Both the position numbers and the translations under genes were made by a program. This document shows positions 40,325-49,281 of a stretch of 64,000 bases of DNA, one piece after another; the stretch's first letter is position 1, and every line of letters begins with the position of its first letter. Source of the DNA: Streptomyces roseirectus (lineage in GTDB: Bacteria; Actinomycetota; Actinomycetes; Streptomycetales; Streptomycetaceae); contig NZ_CP060828.1 in NCBI RefSeq assembly GCF_014489635.1, forward strand, positions 2,108,001 to 2,172,000, written 5' to 3'. The notes under the pieces are model-generated. The model was not told the origin of the DNA, made no database searches, and saw only the letters and a program-made list of their open reading frames with translations.

Positions 40325-43072
40325 GTGTCCACGAACGAGGCGGACGCCCCCGCCCGGTCGGCACCCGCCCGCGTCCGCCGCGGGCTGCGCGGACTCACCG
40401 ACCGGTGGCCCTTCCAGCGCAAGCTGAACGTCCTGGTGGGCGTGCCGCTCGCGGTCATCGCCGTCCTGCTGACGTACGTCATCACCGACCTGCTCCAGGA
40501 GTCGAGCCGGGCCGAGGACGCCGCCCAACTGGTGCGCGACAGCTCCGAGGTGGCGCAGTTGGTCTCGCTGGTGGAGGCCGAGCACCAGCAGGCGATCCTG
40601 CTGTCGGTGCGCCACGAGGCGTCCTTCGACGGCGGCACCCCCTCCACCGACCCCTACCGGGTCGCCCAGGTGAAGGTCGACGAGCAGGTGCGCAAGGTGC
40701 GCGACTCCTTCGGCGGCCGGCTCCCGGCAGGCGAGGCGCAGGCGCTGCGCGAGGTCGAGGGCCTGGCGGGGCTGCGGACGACGATCGAGCAGGGCTACCT
40801 GCCCGCCGACAACATCGACCCGGCGTACACCGGCGCGGCCCGCGGCCTCATCGACGGCCTCGGCCTGGACCGCAACTCGGCGCTGGCGACGACGTTCACC
40901 GGCAACCTGCTGGACTCCCTGCTGCGGGCCGACGCCGCGCACGGCGCCTTCGAGACCGGCGTGTTCTCGGCGCTGACCGGCGACAGCAACGCACTCATCG
41001 AGTTCACCGGCGCGGTCGGCGCCTACGAGCTCTACACGTACCAGGCCCAGCGGTTCAGCCGGTTCGCGAGCGCCGACCAGGCCGACCGCCTCGGCGGCGT
41101 CGAGCACAACGCGGCGCAGGCCGTGATCGACCAGCACTACGCCGAACTCTCCGTCGACCCCAGCGCGTTGCAGTCGACGACGACCGAGCAGATCCGCACC
41201 TCGCTGCGCCAGGCGCTGGCCGCGTACGGCGACTACCAGCAGCAGGCCGAGAACCGGCTGAAGATCACCGACTCGCTGATCGGCGAGATCGCCGACCGCG
41301 CGGACGACGCGGCGAGCAGCGCCCGCTGGCGCGTCACCCTGCTGCTGAACCTGGCGATCGTCGGGTTCGTCCTGTGGATCGCGTTCTCGGTGCTGGTGCG
41401 CCGCTCGGTCGTGCGCCCGGTGCTCGCGCTGACCGGCGCCGCGCGCGAGGTCGCCGACGTCGCCGGGCGCGAACTCGCGCGGGTCGCCGACGACGACGCG
41501 GAGGAGACCGGCTCGCCGAGGCTGCGCGAACTGCCGGTCACCGCGGACGACGAGATCGGGGAGCTGGCCGAGGCGTTCAACAACGTCCAGACGACAGCGG
41601 CGGCGCTCCTTGAACGCCAGGTGCTGAGCCGGCGCAACGTCGCCGAGATGTTCGGCAACGTGGGGCGCCGCGTCAGCAACTTGACGACCCGTCAGCTCAC
41701 GCTGATCGACGCCGTGGAGCGCGGCGAGACCGACCCGGCGCTCCTTGAACGCCTCTACTCCATCGACCACATCGCCGTCCGCCTGCGCCGCAACGCCGAC
41801 AGCCTGATGCTGCTCGCCGGGATCCGCGAGACGGTCCTCGACTCGGGGCCGACCGCGCTCACCAACGTCGTGCGGGCCGCGCTCGGGCAGATCGAGGGGT
41901 ACCAGCGGGTCGAGCTGCGGGCCGCGTCCGAGGTGATGGTCGAGCCGGACATCATCGGCGACCTCACGCTGATGGTGGCCGAACTCCTGGAGAACGCCGT
42001 GTCGTTCTCGCCGGCCGACTCCCCCGTCGAGGTCGGGGTGCGTTCGCACGCCGAGGGCGCCTCCATCACCGTCGTCGACCACGGGCTCGGCATGAGCGCC
42101 GAGCGGCTGGCCGAGGAGAACGCGCGGCTGGTGCGGCGCGAACGGCTCGATCTGGTGCCGACGAAGGTGCTCGGCCTCTTCGTCGTCGGCGCGCTCGCCC
42201 GGCGCTGGGAGATCGAGGTCACGCTCTCCCGCACGCCGGGGGGCGGGCTGACCGCCGAGGTGTCCCTGCCGTCGGCCCTGCTGCTGACGCTGAGCGGCCA
42301 GGAGCCGGGCCTCGCGGAGACGGTGGTGCGCAAGTCGGCGGTTTCCGCCGGGAGCTTCGGGGCAGACGCCCGGACGTCGGCGACGGTGAGCACGGAGAGG
42401 TCTGTGGGCGAGGACGGCGGAGCGAGCGGGGAACGGCCTTCCACCGCACGGCACTTCACCGACGCCGGCACACCCCGGACGGCCGATGCCGCGGACACCG
42501 GCACGCCCCGGACGGCCGACGCCGACATGCCCCGGACGCCCGATGCCACCGACTCCCCGGCGCCCGCCGGGAGTTCACGCCCTGATCCGGCCGATAACCC
42601 CGCGCCCGGCGGGAGTTCACGCCCCGAGCCCGCCGACACCCTCCCGCGCCGGCCCCCCGCCGACGACCCCGCCCCCTTCATCCCCCGGGCCCGCTCCGAG
42701 GAGCGTCCCGAGGCCGGCCCGCGCCCCCTCAAGCGCCGGGTCCGCGGCGCGACCCTGCGCACGACGGTGGACGCCGCCGCGCAGCAGGCCGCCCGCACCG
42801 CCTCACGCCCCGCCGACGCGGACGCCGTCCGGGACGCGCTGGACGAGTTCGAGGAGGCGGTCGCCCGCGCGAACGCCGACACGGCGGAGCACCCGGCGGG
42901 CCCCTTCACCGAGGCGGCCCCCTTCACCGGAGCGGGCCCCGGCGGCGAGAATGTCCAGGACACCACGCAGAACACGCTTGCGCACGACGACGTGCACAGC
43001 CGTCGACCCCCCACCGACGACCGGAACCCCACGCACCACCAGAACCACCTTCCGGAAGGAGCCGAGCAGTGA
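40325..43072 (+). CDS. Conservon sensor kinase with nitrate/nitrite-sensing domain (CvnA-like)
   Basis: A 915-residue membrane protein. Membrane helices near residues 33-54 and 334-358 flank an extracytoplasmic helical NIT-type domain (about 60-330). A HAMP-like region and an HATPase_c domain follow, with LLENAVSFSPADSP (N-box) near 553 and DHGLGMS (G1) near 585. As in other CvnA proteins, no ordinary phospho-accepting HisKA box is clear. The last 250 residues are Pro/Ala/Thr/Asp-rich with repeated TADA, PRTAD and AGSSRP units and look disordered. GTG start; the stop overlaps the next gene by four bases. Confidence 0.9.
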   Translation: MSTNEADAPARSAPARVRRGLRGLTDRWPFQRKLNVLVGVPLAVIAVLLTYVITDLLQESSRAEDAAQLVRDSSEVAQLVSLVEAEHQQAILLSVRHEASFDGGTPSTDPYRVAQVKVDEQVRKVRDSFGGRLPAGEAQALREVEGLAGLRTTIEQGYLPADNIDPAYTGAARGLIDGLGLDRNSALATTFTGNLLDSLLRADAAHGAFETGVFSALTGDSNALIEFTGAVGAYELYTYQAQRFSRFASADQADRLGGVEHNAAQAVIDQHYAELSVDPSALQSTTTEQIRTSLRQALAAYGDYQQQAENRLKITDSLIGEIADRADDAASSARWRVTLLLNLAIVGFVLWIAFSVLVRRSVVRPVLALTGAAREVADVAGRELARVADDDAEETGSPRLRELPVTADDEIGELAEAFNNVQTTAAALLERQVLSRRNVAEMFGNVGRRVSNLTTRQLTLIDAVERGETDPALLERLYSIDHIAVRLRRNADSLMLLAGIRETVLDSGPTALTNVVRAALGQIEGYQRVELRAASEVMVEPDIIGDLTLMVAELLENAVSFSPADSPVEVGVRSHAEGASITVVDHGLGMSAERLAEENARLVRRERLDLVPTKVLGLFVVGALARRWEIEVTLSRTPGGGLTAEVSLPSALLLTLSGQEPGLAETVVRKSAVSAGSFGADARTSATVSTERSVGEDGGASGERPSTARHFTDAGTPRTADAADTGTPRTADADMPRTPDATDSPAPAGSSRPDPADNPAPGGSSRPEPADTLPRRPPADDPAPFIPRARSEERPEAGPRPLKRRVRGATLRTTVDAAAQQAARTASRPADADAVRDALDEFEEAVARANADTAEHPAGPFTEAAPFTGAGPGGENVQDTTQNTLAHDDVHSRRPPTDDRNPTHHQNHLPEGAEQ

Positions 43073-43581
43073 GCACGTCGACAGGTGACACCCCCGCGGG
43101 TGAGGCCACGCCGACCGATCTGCGGGCCGCCGCAGCCGATTTCACCTGGCTGCTCAACCGTTTCGCCACCGAGACCGCGGGCGTCGTCGACGCCATCGCC
43201 GTGTCCTCGGACGGACTGCTGATAGCCGTCTCGGAGCTGCGTGAACACGCGGACTCCGAACGGCTCGCGGCGATCGTCTCCGGCATCACCTCGCTCGCCG
43301 CCGGGGCCTCCGGCAACTACGGCCTGGGCGGGCTGAACAAGGTCATCATCGATCTGGAGGGCGGGCACGTGCTGGTCTCCTCGATCGGCAGCGGCGCCGT
43401 CCTCGGCGTCGTCACCGACAAGGAGGCGAAGCTCGGCAACATCGCCTACGAGATGACCGTGTTCGCCAACCGGGCGGGCTCCGCGCTCAGTCCGCAGCTG
43501 GTGCTGGAGCTGAAGAACACCGTGGGCGCCGCCAAGCAGAGCCAGCAGGACCGCCACCGTCACCAGAGCAGGACACGCTGA
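43069..43581 (+). CDS. Conservon roadblock/LC7 protein (CvnB-like)
   Basis: A 170-residue roadblock-fold protein (FTWLLNRFATETAGVVDAIAVSSDGLLIA start of the fold). In conservons it forms a membrane-associated complex with the sensor kinase, DUF742 protein and GTPase, and is thought to act as a GTPase-regulating scaffold. It overlaps the kinase gene by GTGA, so translation is coupled. The C-terminal 15 residues are Gln/His/Arg-rich. Confidence 0.93.
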   Translation: MSTSTGDTPAGEATPTDLRAAAADFTWLLNRFATETAGVVDAIAVSSDGLLIAVSELREHADSERLAAIVSGITSLAAGASGNYGLGGLNKVIIDLEGGHVLVSSIGSGAVLGVVTDKEAKLGNIAYEMTVFANRAGSALSPQLVLELKNTVGAAKQSQQDRHRHQSRTR

Positions 43582-43596
43582 CCGGCGGTCACCTCT

Positions 43597-43654
43597 GAAG
43601 AGCTGACGAAGAGCCGGCGAAGAGCCGACGAGCTGACGAGAAGAGCAGGCGAAG
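43597..43654 (+). repeat. Purine-rich short repeats between the roadblock and DUF742 genes
   Basis: GAAGAGC recurs four times in degenerate 11-12-base units within this 58-base gap, the only sizeable gap in the conservon. The last unit lies beside the DUF742 start codon, so expansion would alter its ribosome-binding region. Confidence 0.6.
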
Positions 43655-44086
43655 ATGGCGGACGGGCGCACCCCGCAGGGCGCCGGCGAGGACGACGCGC
43701 CCGCGCGCGTGCCCTCCGCCGTCCGGCCCTTCCTGGTCACCGCCGGGCGGGTGGCCGGTTCGGCGGCCTCCGGGCGTCCGATGCCGGTCGAGACCCAGGT
43801 GGTGGCGACGGCGGACGGGCTCGGTGTGCTGGACCGGCTCTCCTTCGAACAGCACGACATCGTCGCCGCGTGCCGGCGTCCGCAGTCCATCGCGGAGATC
43901 GCCGCGCGGCTGCGGCTGCATCTCAACGTGGTGCGGGTCCTCGCCGAGGATCTGCGCGCGGCCGGGCACCTGACGGTGCACGTGCCCGACTCCGGCGCGA
44001 TCCACGACGCGTCCGTCCTGCGCAGGGTTATCGATGGCCTGCGGGCCATCCCCGACTCCCGGGGGGTACTCCGTGACTCCGACTGA
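43655..44086 (+). CDS. Conservon DUF742 protein (CvnC-like)
   Basis: A 143-residue protein with the DUF742 signature: VRPFLVTAGR near the start, LSFEQHDIVAACRRPQSIAEIAARLRLHLNVVRVLAEDL as a winged-helix-like core, and a C-terminal VLRRVIDGLRAIP. It is the third member of the conservon and overlaps the GTPase gene by 14 bases. It probably links the roadblock protein to the GTPase. Confidence 0.92.
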   Translation: MADGRTPQGAGEDDAPARVPSAVRPFLVTAGRVAGSAASGRPMPVETQVVATADGLGVLDRLSFEQHDIVAACRRPQSIAEIAARLRLHLNVVRVLAEDLRAAGHLTVHVPDSGAIHDASVLRRVIDGLRAIPDSRGVLRDSD

Positions 44087-44672
44087 ACCGTTCACCGGCG
44101 CCGGCGCCGCGGTGGCCGCCGAACGGCCGCCGCTGCCGGTCAAGCTGGTGATCGCGGGCGGCTTCGGGGTGGGCAAGACCACCGCCGTCGGTTCGATCTC
44201 CGAGATCGAACCGCTCACCACCGAGGCGGCGATCACCGAAGTCGCGGCGGGTGTCGACGACCTGTCGCACACGCCGCGCAAGACCACGACCACGGTCGCG
44301 ATGGACTTCGGCTGCATCACCATCGACCCGACGCTGAAGCTCTACCTGTTCGGCACGCCGGGCCAGGAGCGCTTCGGCTTCATGTGGGACGACATCGTCG
44401 AAGGCGCCGTCGGCGGCCTCGTCATCGTCGACACCCGCCGCCTCGACGACTGCTACGCCGCCGTCGACTACTTCGAGCACCGCCGGATCCCCTTCGCGGT
44501 GGCCATCAACGCCTTCGACGGCAAGGTGGAACACACCCTGGACGAGGTCCGCTGGGCCCTCGACGTCACCGACGGCGTCCCGCTGCTGGTGTTCGACGCC
44601 CGCGAACGGGGCTCTGTCCGGGACGCGTTGCTGGTGGTCCTGGAACAGGCGCTGGCCCGCACAGGGGGCTGA
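44073..44672 (+). CDS. Conservon Ras-like GTPase (CvnD-like)
   Basis: A 199-residue small GTPase. The P-loop is GGFGVGKTT near residues 29-37, switch II region FGTPGQERF near 92-100, and the specificity loop is represented by INAFDGK near 146. This is the conservon GTPase, functionally compared with eukaryotic heterotrimeric G-protein signalling. The GTG at 44073, preceded by a G-run, starts it inside the DUF742 gene. Confidence 0.93.
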   Translation: MTPTEPFTGAGAAVAAERPPLPVKLVIAGGFGVGKTTAVGSISEIEPLTTEAAITEVAAGVDDLSHTPRKTTTTVAMDFGCITIDPTLKLYLFGTPGQERFGFMWDDIVEGAVGGLVIVDTRRLDDCYAAVDYFEHRRIPFAVAINAFDGKVEHTLDEVRWALDVTDGVPLLVFDARERGSVRDALLVVLEQALARTGG

Positions 44673-44713
44673 CGGCGTGAAATACCCGGGCGGGACGCGG
44701 AGTTGACCCTGTC

Positions 44714-45121
44714 ATGAGCAACGACGCCCGTACGATCACCAACCCGCCCGCGCTCCACGACCCGACCCCGCTCGTCTACAGCCATGTCGTCTCGGCGCCC
44801 GGCGACCTCGTCTTCGTCTCCGGCCAGTACGCCTCCGACGCGACCGGCGCCCCGGTGCCCGGCGACTTCGCCGCCCAGGTGGAACTCGCCTTCGACCACC
44901 TGGGAGAGGCGTTGGCGGCGGTCGGCCTCGGCTTCGAACACGTCGTGAGACTGGGCACGTTCGTCGTCGACCACGACGCCGAGAAGCTGGACGTCCTCGG
45001 CAAGGCGCTGCCCGCCCGGTTCGGGAACCGCTTCCCGGCGCAGACCCTGAGCGGGGTCGCCTCGCTCGCGCTGCCGGGGATGCTGTTCGAGGTGGACGCC
45101 ATCGCCGTCCGGCCGGTCTGA
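44714..45121 (+). CDS. RidA-family protein
   Basis: A 135-residue trimeric-fold RidA/YjgF/UK114 protein. Members hydrolyse reactive enamine/imine intermediates made by PLP enzymes. Recognisable parts are VFVSGQYASDATG, the helix AAQVELAFDHLGEAL, VVRLGTFVVD and the C-terminal LPGMLFEVDAIAV. The usual catalytic Arg position cannot be assigned with certainty. It follows the conservon by 41 bases on the same strand but is probably separate in function. Confidence 0.9.
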   Translation: MSNDARTITNPPALHDPTPLVYSHVVSAPGDLVFVSGQYASDATGAPVPGDFAAQVELAFDHLGEALAAVGLGFEHVVRLGTFVVDHDAEKLDVLGKALPARFGNRFPAQTLSGVASLALPGMLFEVDAIAVRPV

Positions 45122-45127
45122 GAAAAC

Positions 45128-45168
45128 ACAGAGGGCGGTACCCCCTCGGAGGGGGTACCGCCCTCTGT
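45128..45168. terminator. Strong bidirectional terminator
   Basis: A perfect 18-base inverted repeat (ACAGAGGGCGGTACCCCC and its complement) with a five-base loop sits between the RidA gene and the convergent permease gene. Confidence 0.92.
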
Positions 45169-45170
45169 CG

Positions 45171-45839
45171 TCACGCGCTCCTGCGCACCCCCGGCGACAC
45201 CGCGAGGCGGGCCACCGCCCAGAACAGGCCCAGCGTGGCGAGGGCCATGAAGGCGACCAGGGTGGCGCCGCCGACGACCTTCTCGTAGTCGTGCTGGTAG
45301 AGGCCGTCGATGATGAAGCGGCCGAGCCCGCCGAGGCCGACGTAGGCGGCGATCGTGGCGGTGGACACGATCTGGATGGCGGCGGAGCGGATGCCGCCGA
45401 GGATCAGGGCGAGGGCCACCGGGAGCTCCACCCGGAACAGGATGTCCGTCTCCCGCATGCCCATGCCCCGGGCGGCGTCCACGGGCGCCGGGTCGACCGA
45501 GCGCATCGCCTCGTAGGTGGTGACGAGGATCGGCGGGACGGCGAGGACGACGAGCGGGATCATCACCGGCAGCATGCCGAACCCGAGGATCATCGTGGCG
45601 AGGACGAGGAGCCCGAACGTGGGCAGCGCACGCGCGGCCGTCGCGACGAACGCGAGGGCGTTGCCGCCGCGCCCGTAGTGCCCGGTGACCAGTCCGATCG
45701 GCAGCCCGATGACGGTGGCGAGGGCCAGCGCCTCCAGGGAGTACTGGACGTGCTCCCACAGCCGCGCCGGGATCCCCGCGTACCCGCTCCAGTTGGCGTC
45801 GTTGTCGAAGAAGGCGTTGATGTAGTGCAGGACGTTCAC
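45171..45839 (-). CDS. Betaine/choline ABC transporter permease (second)
   Basis: A 222-residue OpuCD/ProW-type permease with five or six membrane helices and the EAA-like loop EAMRSVDPAPVDAARGMGMRETD that contacts the ATPase. GLGGLGRFIIDGL near the C-terminus is typical. GTG start; it overlaps the upstream permease gene by four bases. It is the last gene of a three-gene operon that lacks its own binding-protein gene. Confidence 0.9.
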   Translation of the reverse strand: MNVLHYINAFFDNDANWSGYAGIPARLWEHVQYSLEALALATVIGLPIGLVTGHYGRGGNALAFVATAARALPTFGLLVLATMILGFGMLPVMIPLVVLAVPPILVTTYEAMRSVDPAPVDAARGMGMRETDILFRVELPVALALILGGIRSAAIQIVSTATIAAYVGLGGLGRFIIDGLYQHDYEKVVGGATLVAFMALATLGLFWAVARLAVSPGVRRSA

Positions 45840-46543
45840 CGGACGGCGTCCTCCAGTGCGGCGGGGACCGCCTCGGGCCTGGGCCGGCGGGCGCGCGCCC
45901 GGGGCATCCACGGCGTGAGCAGCGTGCGCAGCCCGACCAGCAGCGCGTCCACGACGACCGCGAGGGCCGCCGAGGTCAGCACCGAGTTCCAGGCCAGCTC
46001 GGGGCGGTTGTAGATGTTCGCGTCGTGCAGCAGGTTGCCCAGCGCCCCCTGGTTGCCGATCAGCGTGCCGACGCTGACCAGCGAGATGCTGGAGGCGACG
46101 GCGACCCGGAGGCCGGCGATGATCGCGGGCACGGCGATCGGCAACTGCACCTGGACGTACCGGCGTACGGGCCCGAAGCCCATCGCGGTCGCGGCCGCGA
46201 GGGTTTCCTGCGGCACGGACCGCACCGCGTCGACGATCGCCGGGACGAGCACGACGAGGCTGTAGACCGTCAGCGGGATCATCACGGTCAGCTCGGTCAT
46301 GCCGGTGTAGTCGATGAGGACGACGAAGAAGGCGAGCGAGGGGATCGCGTACAGCACGGTCGTCACCCAGAGCACGGGCGGGTAGAGCCACTTGAGCCGT
46401 ACGCAGAGCTGGCCGAGCGGCAGTGCGATGACGAGCCCGGCGAGGACGGGGAGCAGCGCCTCGCGCAGGTGCAGCCCGATGAGGCCGAGCCAGCTGTGCT
46501 GGAGGTCGCTGGGGATGTCGAAGAAGCCGTCGAAGTAGCTCAC
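45836..46543 (-). CDS. Betaine/choline ABC transporter permease (first)
   Basis: A 235-residue permease of the same family, with the coupling loop DAVRSVPQETLAAATAMGFGP and membrane helices from about residues 22 to 205. The C-terminus is basic. GTG start overlapping the ATPase gene stop by four bases. With its partner it forms the membrane channel of a quaternary-amine importer. Confidence 0.9.
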   Translation of the reverse strand: MSYFDGFFDIPSDLQHSWLGLIGLHLREALLPVLAGLVIALPLGQLCVRLKWLYPPVLWVTTVLYAIPSLAFFVVLIDYTGMTELTVMIPLTVYSLVVLVPAIVDAVRSVPQETLAAATAMGFGPVRRYVQVQLPIAVPAIIAGLRVAVASSISLVSVGTLIGNQGALGNLLHDANIYNRPELAWNSVLTSAALAVVVDALLVGLRTLLTPWMPRARARRPRPEAVPAALEDAVR

Positions 46544-47667
46544 CGCAGGACCTTCGGCTGTGGGGACGCGCTCTCCTCGTGGGCGCCGCGGATGGCCTGG
46601 GCGATGGCCTGCTGCGAGACGACTCCGGCGGCCCGCCCCTCCGCGTCCACGCCGACCGCCCATCCGCTCGGCGAGAGGACGGCGCAGTCGAGCGCGGCCC
46701 GCAGCGAGTCCCGTCCGGCGGCGAACGGGCGCCCGCAGGACAGGAGTTGACCCGGTTCGATCTCCCCCGCGGTCAGCCGGTCCGGCTCGCTCCAGCCGAG
46801 CGGCCTGCCGTCGAGGTCGGTCACGAGCAGGTACGGGAGGTCCGCGCGCGCCGCGAGCTGTTCGGCGCCGGCGTCGATCGCGACGACCGCCTCGGTCGTC
46901 AACTCCAGCCCGTCGGACGGGAAGAAGGAGAGCCGGCGGATACCGCGGTCCGCGCCGAGGAAGTCCTCGACGAACGCGTCGGCGGGCCGCGACAGCAGCT
47001 CGGCCGGCGGTGCGAACTGGGCGAGCTTGCCGCCGGTGCGCAGTACGGCGACCATCGTGCCGAGCTTCACGGCTTCGTCGATGTCGTGCGTGACGAAGAC
47101 GATGGTCTTGCCCAACTCGTCCTGGATGCGCAGGAGTTCGTCCTGGAGTCCCTTGCGGACGACGGGGTCGACGGCGGAGAACGGCTCGTCCATCAGCAGG
47201 ACGGGCGGGTCGGCGGCGAGCGCGCGGGCCACGCCGACGCGCTGCTGCTGGCCGCCGGAGAGCTGGTAGGGGTAGCGCTTCGCGAGCGCCGCGTCGAGGC
47301 CGACGCGCCCCATCAACTCCCGTGCGCGGTCCCGCGCTTCGGCCTTGCCGGTGCCCAGCAGGCGGGGCACGGTGGCGATGTTGTCGAGGATGGTGCGGTG
47401 CTGGAAGAGCCCGGCGTTCTGGATGACGTAACCCATGCCCCGGCGCAGGGTGTTGACCGGCTGCTTGCGGGTGTCGACGCCGTCGATGGTGATCATGCCC
47501 TCGCTGGGCTCGACCATCCGGTTGATCATCCGGAGGGTGGTGGTCTTGCCGCAGCCCGAGGGACCGACCAGGACGGTGATCGCGCGGTCCGGTATCTCCA
47601 GGGAGAGCCGGTCGACCGCCACCGTGCCGTCCGGGTACCGCTTGGTGACTGAATCTATCCGTATCAA
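46540..47667 (-). CDS. Betaine/choline ABC transporter ATP-binding protein with CBS region
   Basis: A 375-residue ABC ATPase. Walker A is GPSGCGKTT near residues 35-43, the signature is LSGGQQQRV, Walker B is VLLMDEPFSAVDP and the H-loop is FVTHDID. After about residue 250 a CBS-like region follows (LPYLLVTDLDGRPLGW, AVGVDAEGRAAGVVSQQAI), which in OpuA proteins senses ionic strength or cyclic dinucleotides. The start is a TTG at 47667; a GTG four codons upstream is possible. It heads the operon with the two permeases. Confidence 0.9.
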   Translation of the reverse strand: MIRIDSVTKRYPDGTVAVDRLSLEIPDRAITVLVGPSGCGKTTTLRMINRMVEPSEGMITIDGVDTRKQPVNTLRRGMGYVIQNAGLFQHRTILDNIATVPRLLGTGKAEARDRARELMGRVGLDAALAKRYPYQLSGGQQQRVGVARALAADPPVLLMDEPFSAVDPVVRKGLQDELLRIQDELGKTIVFVTHDIDEAVKLGTMVAVLRTGGKLAQFAPPAELLSRPADAFVEDFLGADRGIRRLSFFPSDGLELTTEAVVAIDAGAEQLAARADLPYLLVTDLDGRPLGWSEPDRLTAGEIEPGQLLSCGRPFAAGRDSLRAALDCAVLSPSGWAVGVDAEGRAAGVVSQQAIAQAIRGAHEESASPQPKVLR

Positions 47668-47737
47668 AACGCCGAACACCCTTCGGGTCTGGCCGATTCC
47701 GCCCGTGATCGGCCGCGTTCTCGGCCGTTGCGGGGAG

Positions 47738-47768
47738 AGTGTAGACCGCTTGTGTTGCATCTCTTCAA
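47738..47768 (-). promoter_or_regulatory. Candidate promoter of the betaine transporter operon
   Basis: On the minus strand TTGAAG (47768-47763) and TACACT (47743-47738) are 19 bases apart, about 70 bases before the ATPase start codon. Confidence 0.4.
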
Positions 47769-47823
47769 CGGGTGCACGGTCTGAATTTCGCCATTCGAGA
47801 CGGACGTCGACGACCACCCCTGA

Positions 47824-47841
47824 GCGCCTGCCCGCAGGCGC
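47824..47841 (-). terminator. Hairpin after apbE
   Basis: GCGCCTGC and GCAGGCGC form an eight-base inverted repeat with almost no loop (the innermost pairs must open). It starts six bases beyond the apbE stop. Confidence 0.5.
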
Positions 47842-47846
47842 CGGTG

Positions 47847-48572
47847 TCACACCTGTGCGATCGGCACCCCGTCCGTCCGCAGCACTCCCCCGCCCGCCAC
47901 CACCGCGAACACCTCGCACCCCGTCCGCCCGGCGGCCCACTCGACGCCGTCGCGTCCCATGGCGAAGGCGGCGGTGGCGACCGTGTCGGCCAGGGTGAGG
48001 GTGGGCGCGACGATGGTGAGGCTGTCGAGGCCGGTCGCCGCGAGACCCGTGCGCCCGTCGATGATGTGGTCGCCGCGCTCGTACCGCGCGGACGTCGCGA
48101 CGGCCCCGTCGGCGACCTCCAGCACGGCGCACACCTGATCGGCGAACTCCGGGTGGCGCACCCCCACCCGCCAGGGCCCGCCGGCGACGACGACGTCGCC
48201 CCCGGCGTTGAGGCAGAACCGCCGCACGCCGGCCCCCGTCAGCAGGTCGGCCGCGCGCTGCACGGACCAGCCCTTGACGACGGCGCAGGGGTCGAAGTCC
48301 CGGCCGGGCAGCCGGACGTCGAACGCCCCGCCGGTCGCGGCCCGGTACTCCTCGCACAACCCCAGCACCTCGACGAGGTCGGCGCTCAGCTCGCCGTCCG
48401 GCAGTTCGCCGCGCCCGTAGCGCGAGACCTCGCTGCCGGGCTTGAACGGGCTGAACCGCTCGTCGACCTCGCGCAGCCAGCCGAAGACGGCGTCGCCGAT
48501 CCCCTCGGGGACGGTGTCGTCGTCGATCCTCAGCGAGACCGGGAACCCCATGACGTGCTCGACACGGTGCAC
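47847..48572 (-). CDS. apbE: FAD:protein FMN transferase ApbE
   Basis: A 241-residue flavin transferase that attaches FMN from FAD to a Thr or Ser of FMN-binding domains. The family pattern is present: VEHVMGFPVSLRI start, DVRLPGRDFDPCAVVKGWSVQRAADLL, NAGGDVVVAGG, RYERGDHIIDGRTG and ADTVATAAFAMG with the metal-binding Asp. It has no signal peptide and is shorter than the lipoprotein ApbE of Gram-negatives. The GTG start is three bases after the FMN-binding gene stop, so enzyme and substrate are made together. Confidence 0.93.
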   Translation of the reverse strand: MHRVEHVMGFPVSLRIDDDTVPEGIGDAVFGWLREVDERFSPFKPGSEVSRYGRGELPDGELSADLVEVLGLCEEYRAATGGAFDVRLPGRDFDPCAVVKGWSVQRAADLLTGAGVRRFCLNAGGDVVVAGGPWRVGVRHPEFADQVCAVLEVADGAVATSARYERGDHIIDGRTGLAATGLDSLTIVAPTLTLADTVATAAFAMGRDGVEWAAGRTGCEVFAVVAGGGVLRTDGVPIAQV

Positions 48573-48575
48573 GGC

Positions 48576-49271
48576 TCAGCCCTTCGCGTCGAGCGCGGCC
48601 TGCAACGACTCGCGGTAGCCGTCGCTGGTGATGGTCGCGCCGGAGACGGTGTCGATGTCCGCGCTCTGCGCCGCGAGCGTCTCGGCGATCAGCTTCGGCA
48701 CGGCGTTCTTCGTCTGCGGGTGGTTCGGCGCCTTCAGCATCTCGACGGCGGTGATCTCGTCGCCCTCGAAGGTGACCTGGACCTGGACGTCGCCCTTCTC
48801 GGTCGGGACGGTCGTCCCGGCGACGGTCTTCGAGGAAGAGGCGGCGGGGGCCGACGGGGTCGCGGCGGTCTTCGCGGCGGCGGTGTGCGCGTCGATCGCC
48901 GCCTGGAGCGACTTCTTGTAGCCGTCGCTGGTGATCGTCGCCCCGGACACCGTGTCGATGGCGGCGCTCTGCGCCTGGAGCGTCGAGGCGATCAGCTTCG
49001 GCACGGCCGCCTCGGTCTGCGGATGGTCCGGCTGCTTCAGCATCTTGACGGCGCTGATCTTCCCGCCGTCGTAGGTGATCTGGACCTGGACGTCGCCCTT
49101 CTCGGTCGGGACGATGATCCCGGAGAAGACGGTCCCGGAGGCGGACGCGGCCGGCGCGCTCACCTCCGCGCTGGAGGCCGTACTGGACGACGACTCGACG
49201 CCTGGGGTGTAGCGGAAGACGGGGATCAGCCCGGCGACGGACAGGACAAGGACAGGAATAGCTCGTTTCAC
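48576..49271 (-). CDS. Exported protein with two tandem FMN-binding domains
   Basis: A 231-residue protein. An N-terminal signal/anchor helix (residues 1-20) and a Ser/Ala linker precede two copies of an FMN-binding domain, about residues 46-128 and 148-230. Each has PTEKGDVQVQ, a (Q/N)HPQT motif and the flavinylation motif DTVSGATITSDGY, where ApbE would attach FMN to the Thr. The copies are highly similar, which points to a recent internal duplication. It should carry two covalent FMNs outside the membrane and receive electrons from the adjacent reductase. Confidence 0.92.
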   Translation of the reverse strand: MKRAIPVLVLSVAGLIPVFRYTPGVESSSSTASSAEVSAPAASASGTVFSGIIVPTEKGDVQVQITYDGGKISAVKMLKQPDHPQTEAAVPKLIASTLQAQSAAIDTVSGATITSDGYKKSLQAAIDAHTAAAKTAATPSAPAASSSKTVAGTTVPTEKGDVQVQVTFEGDEITAVEMLKAPNHPQTKNAVPKLIAETLAAQSADIDTVSGATITSDGYRESLQAALDAKG

Positions 49272-49281
49272 GGTGTCTCTC

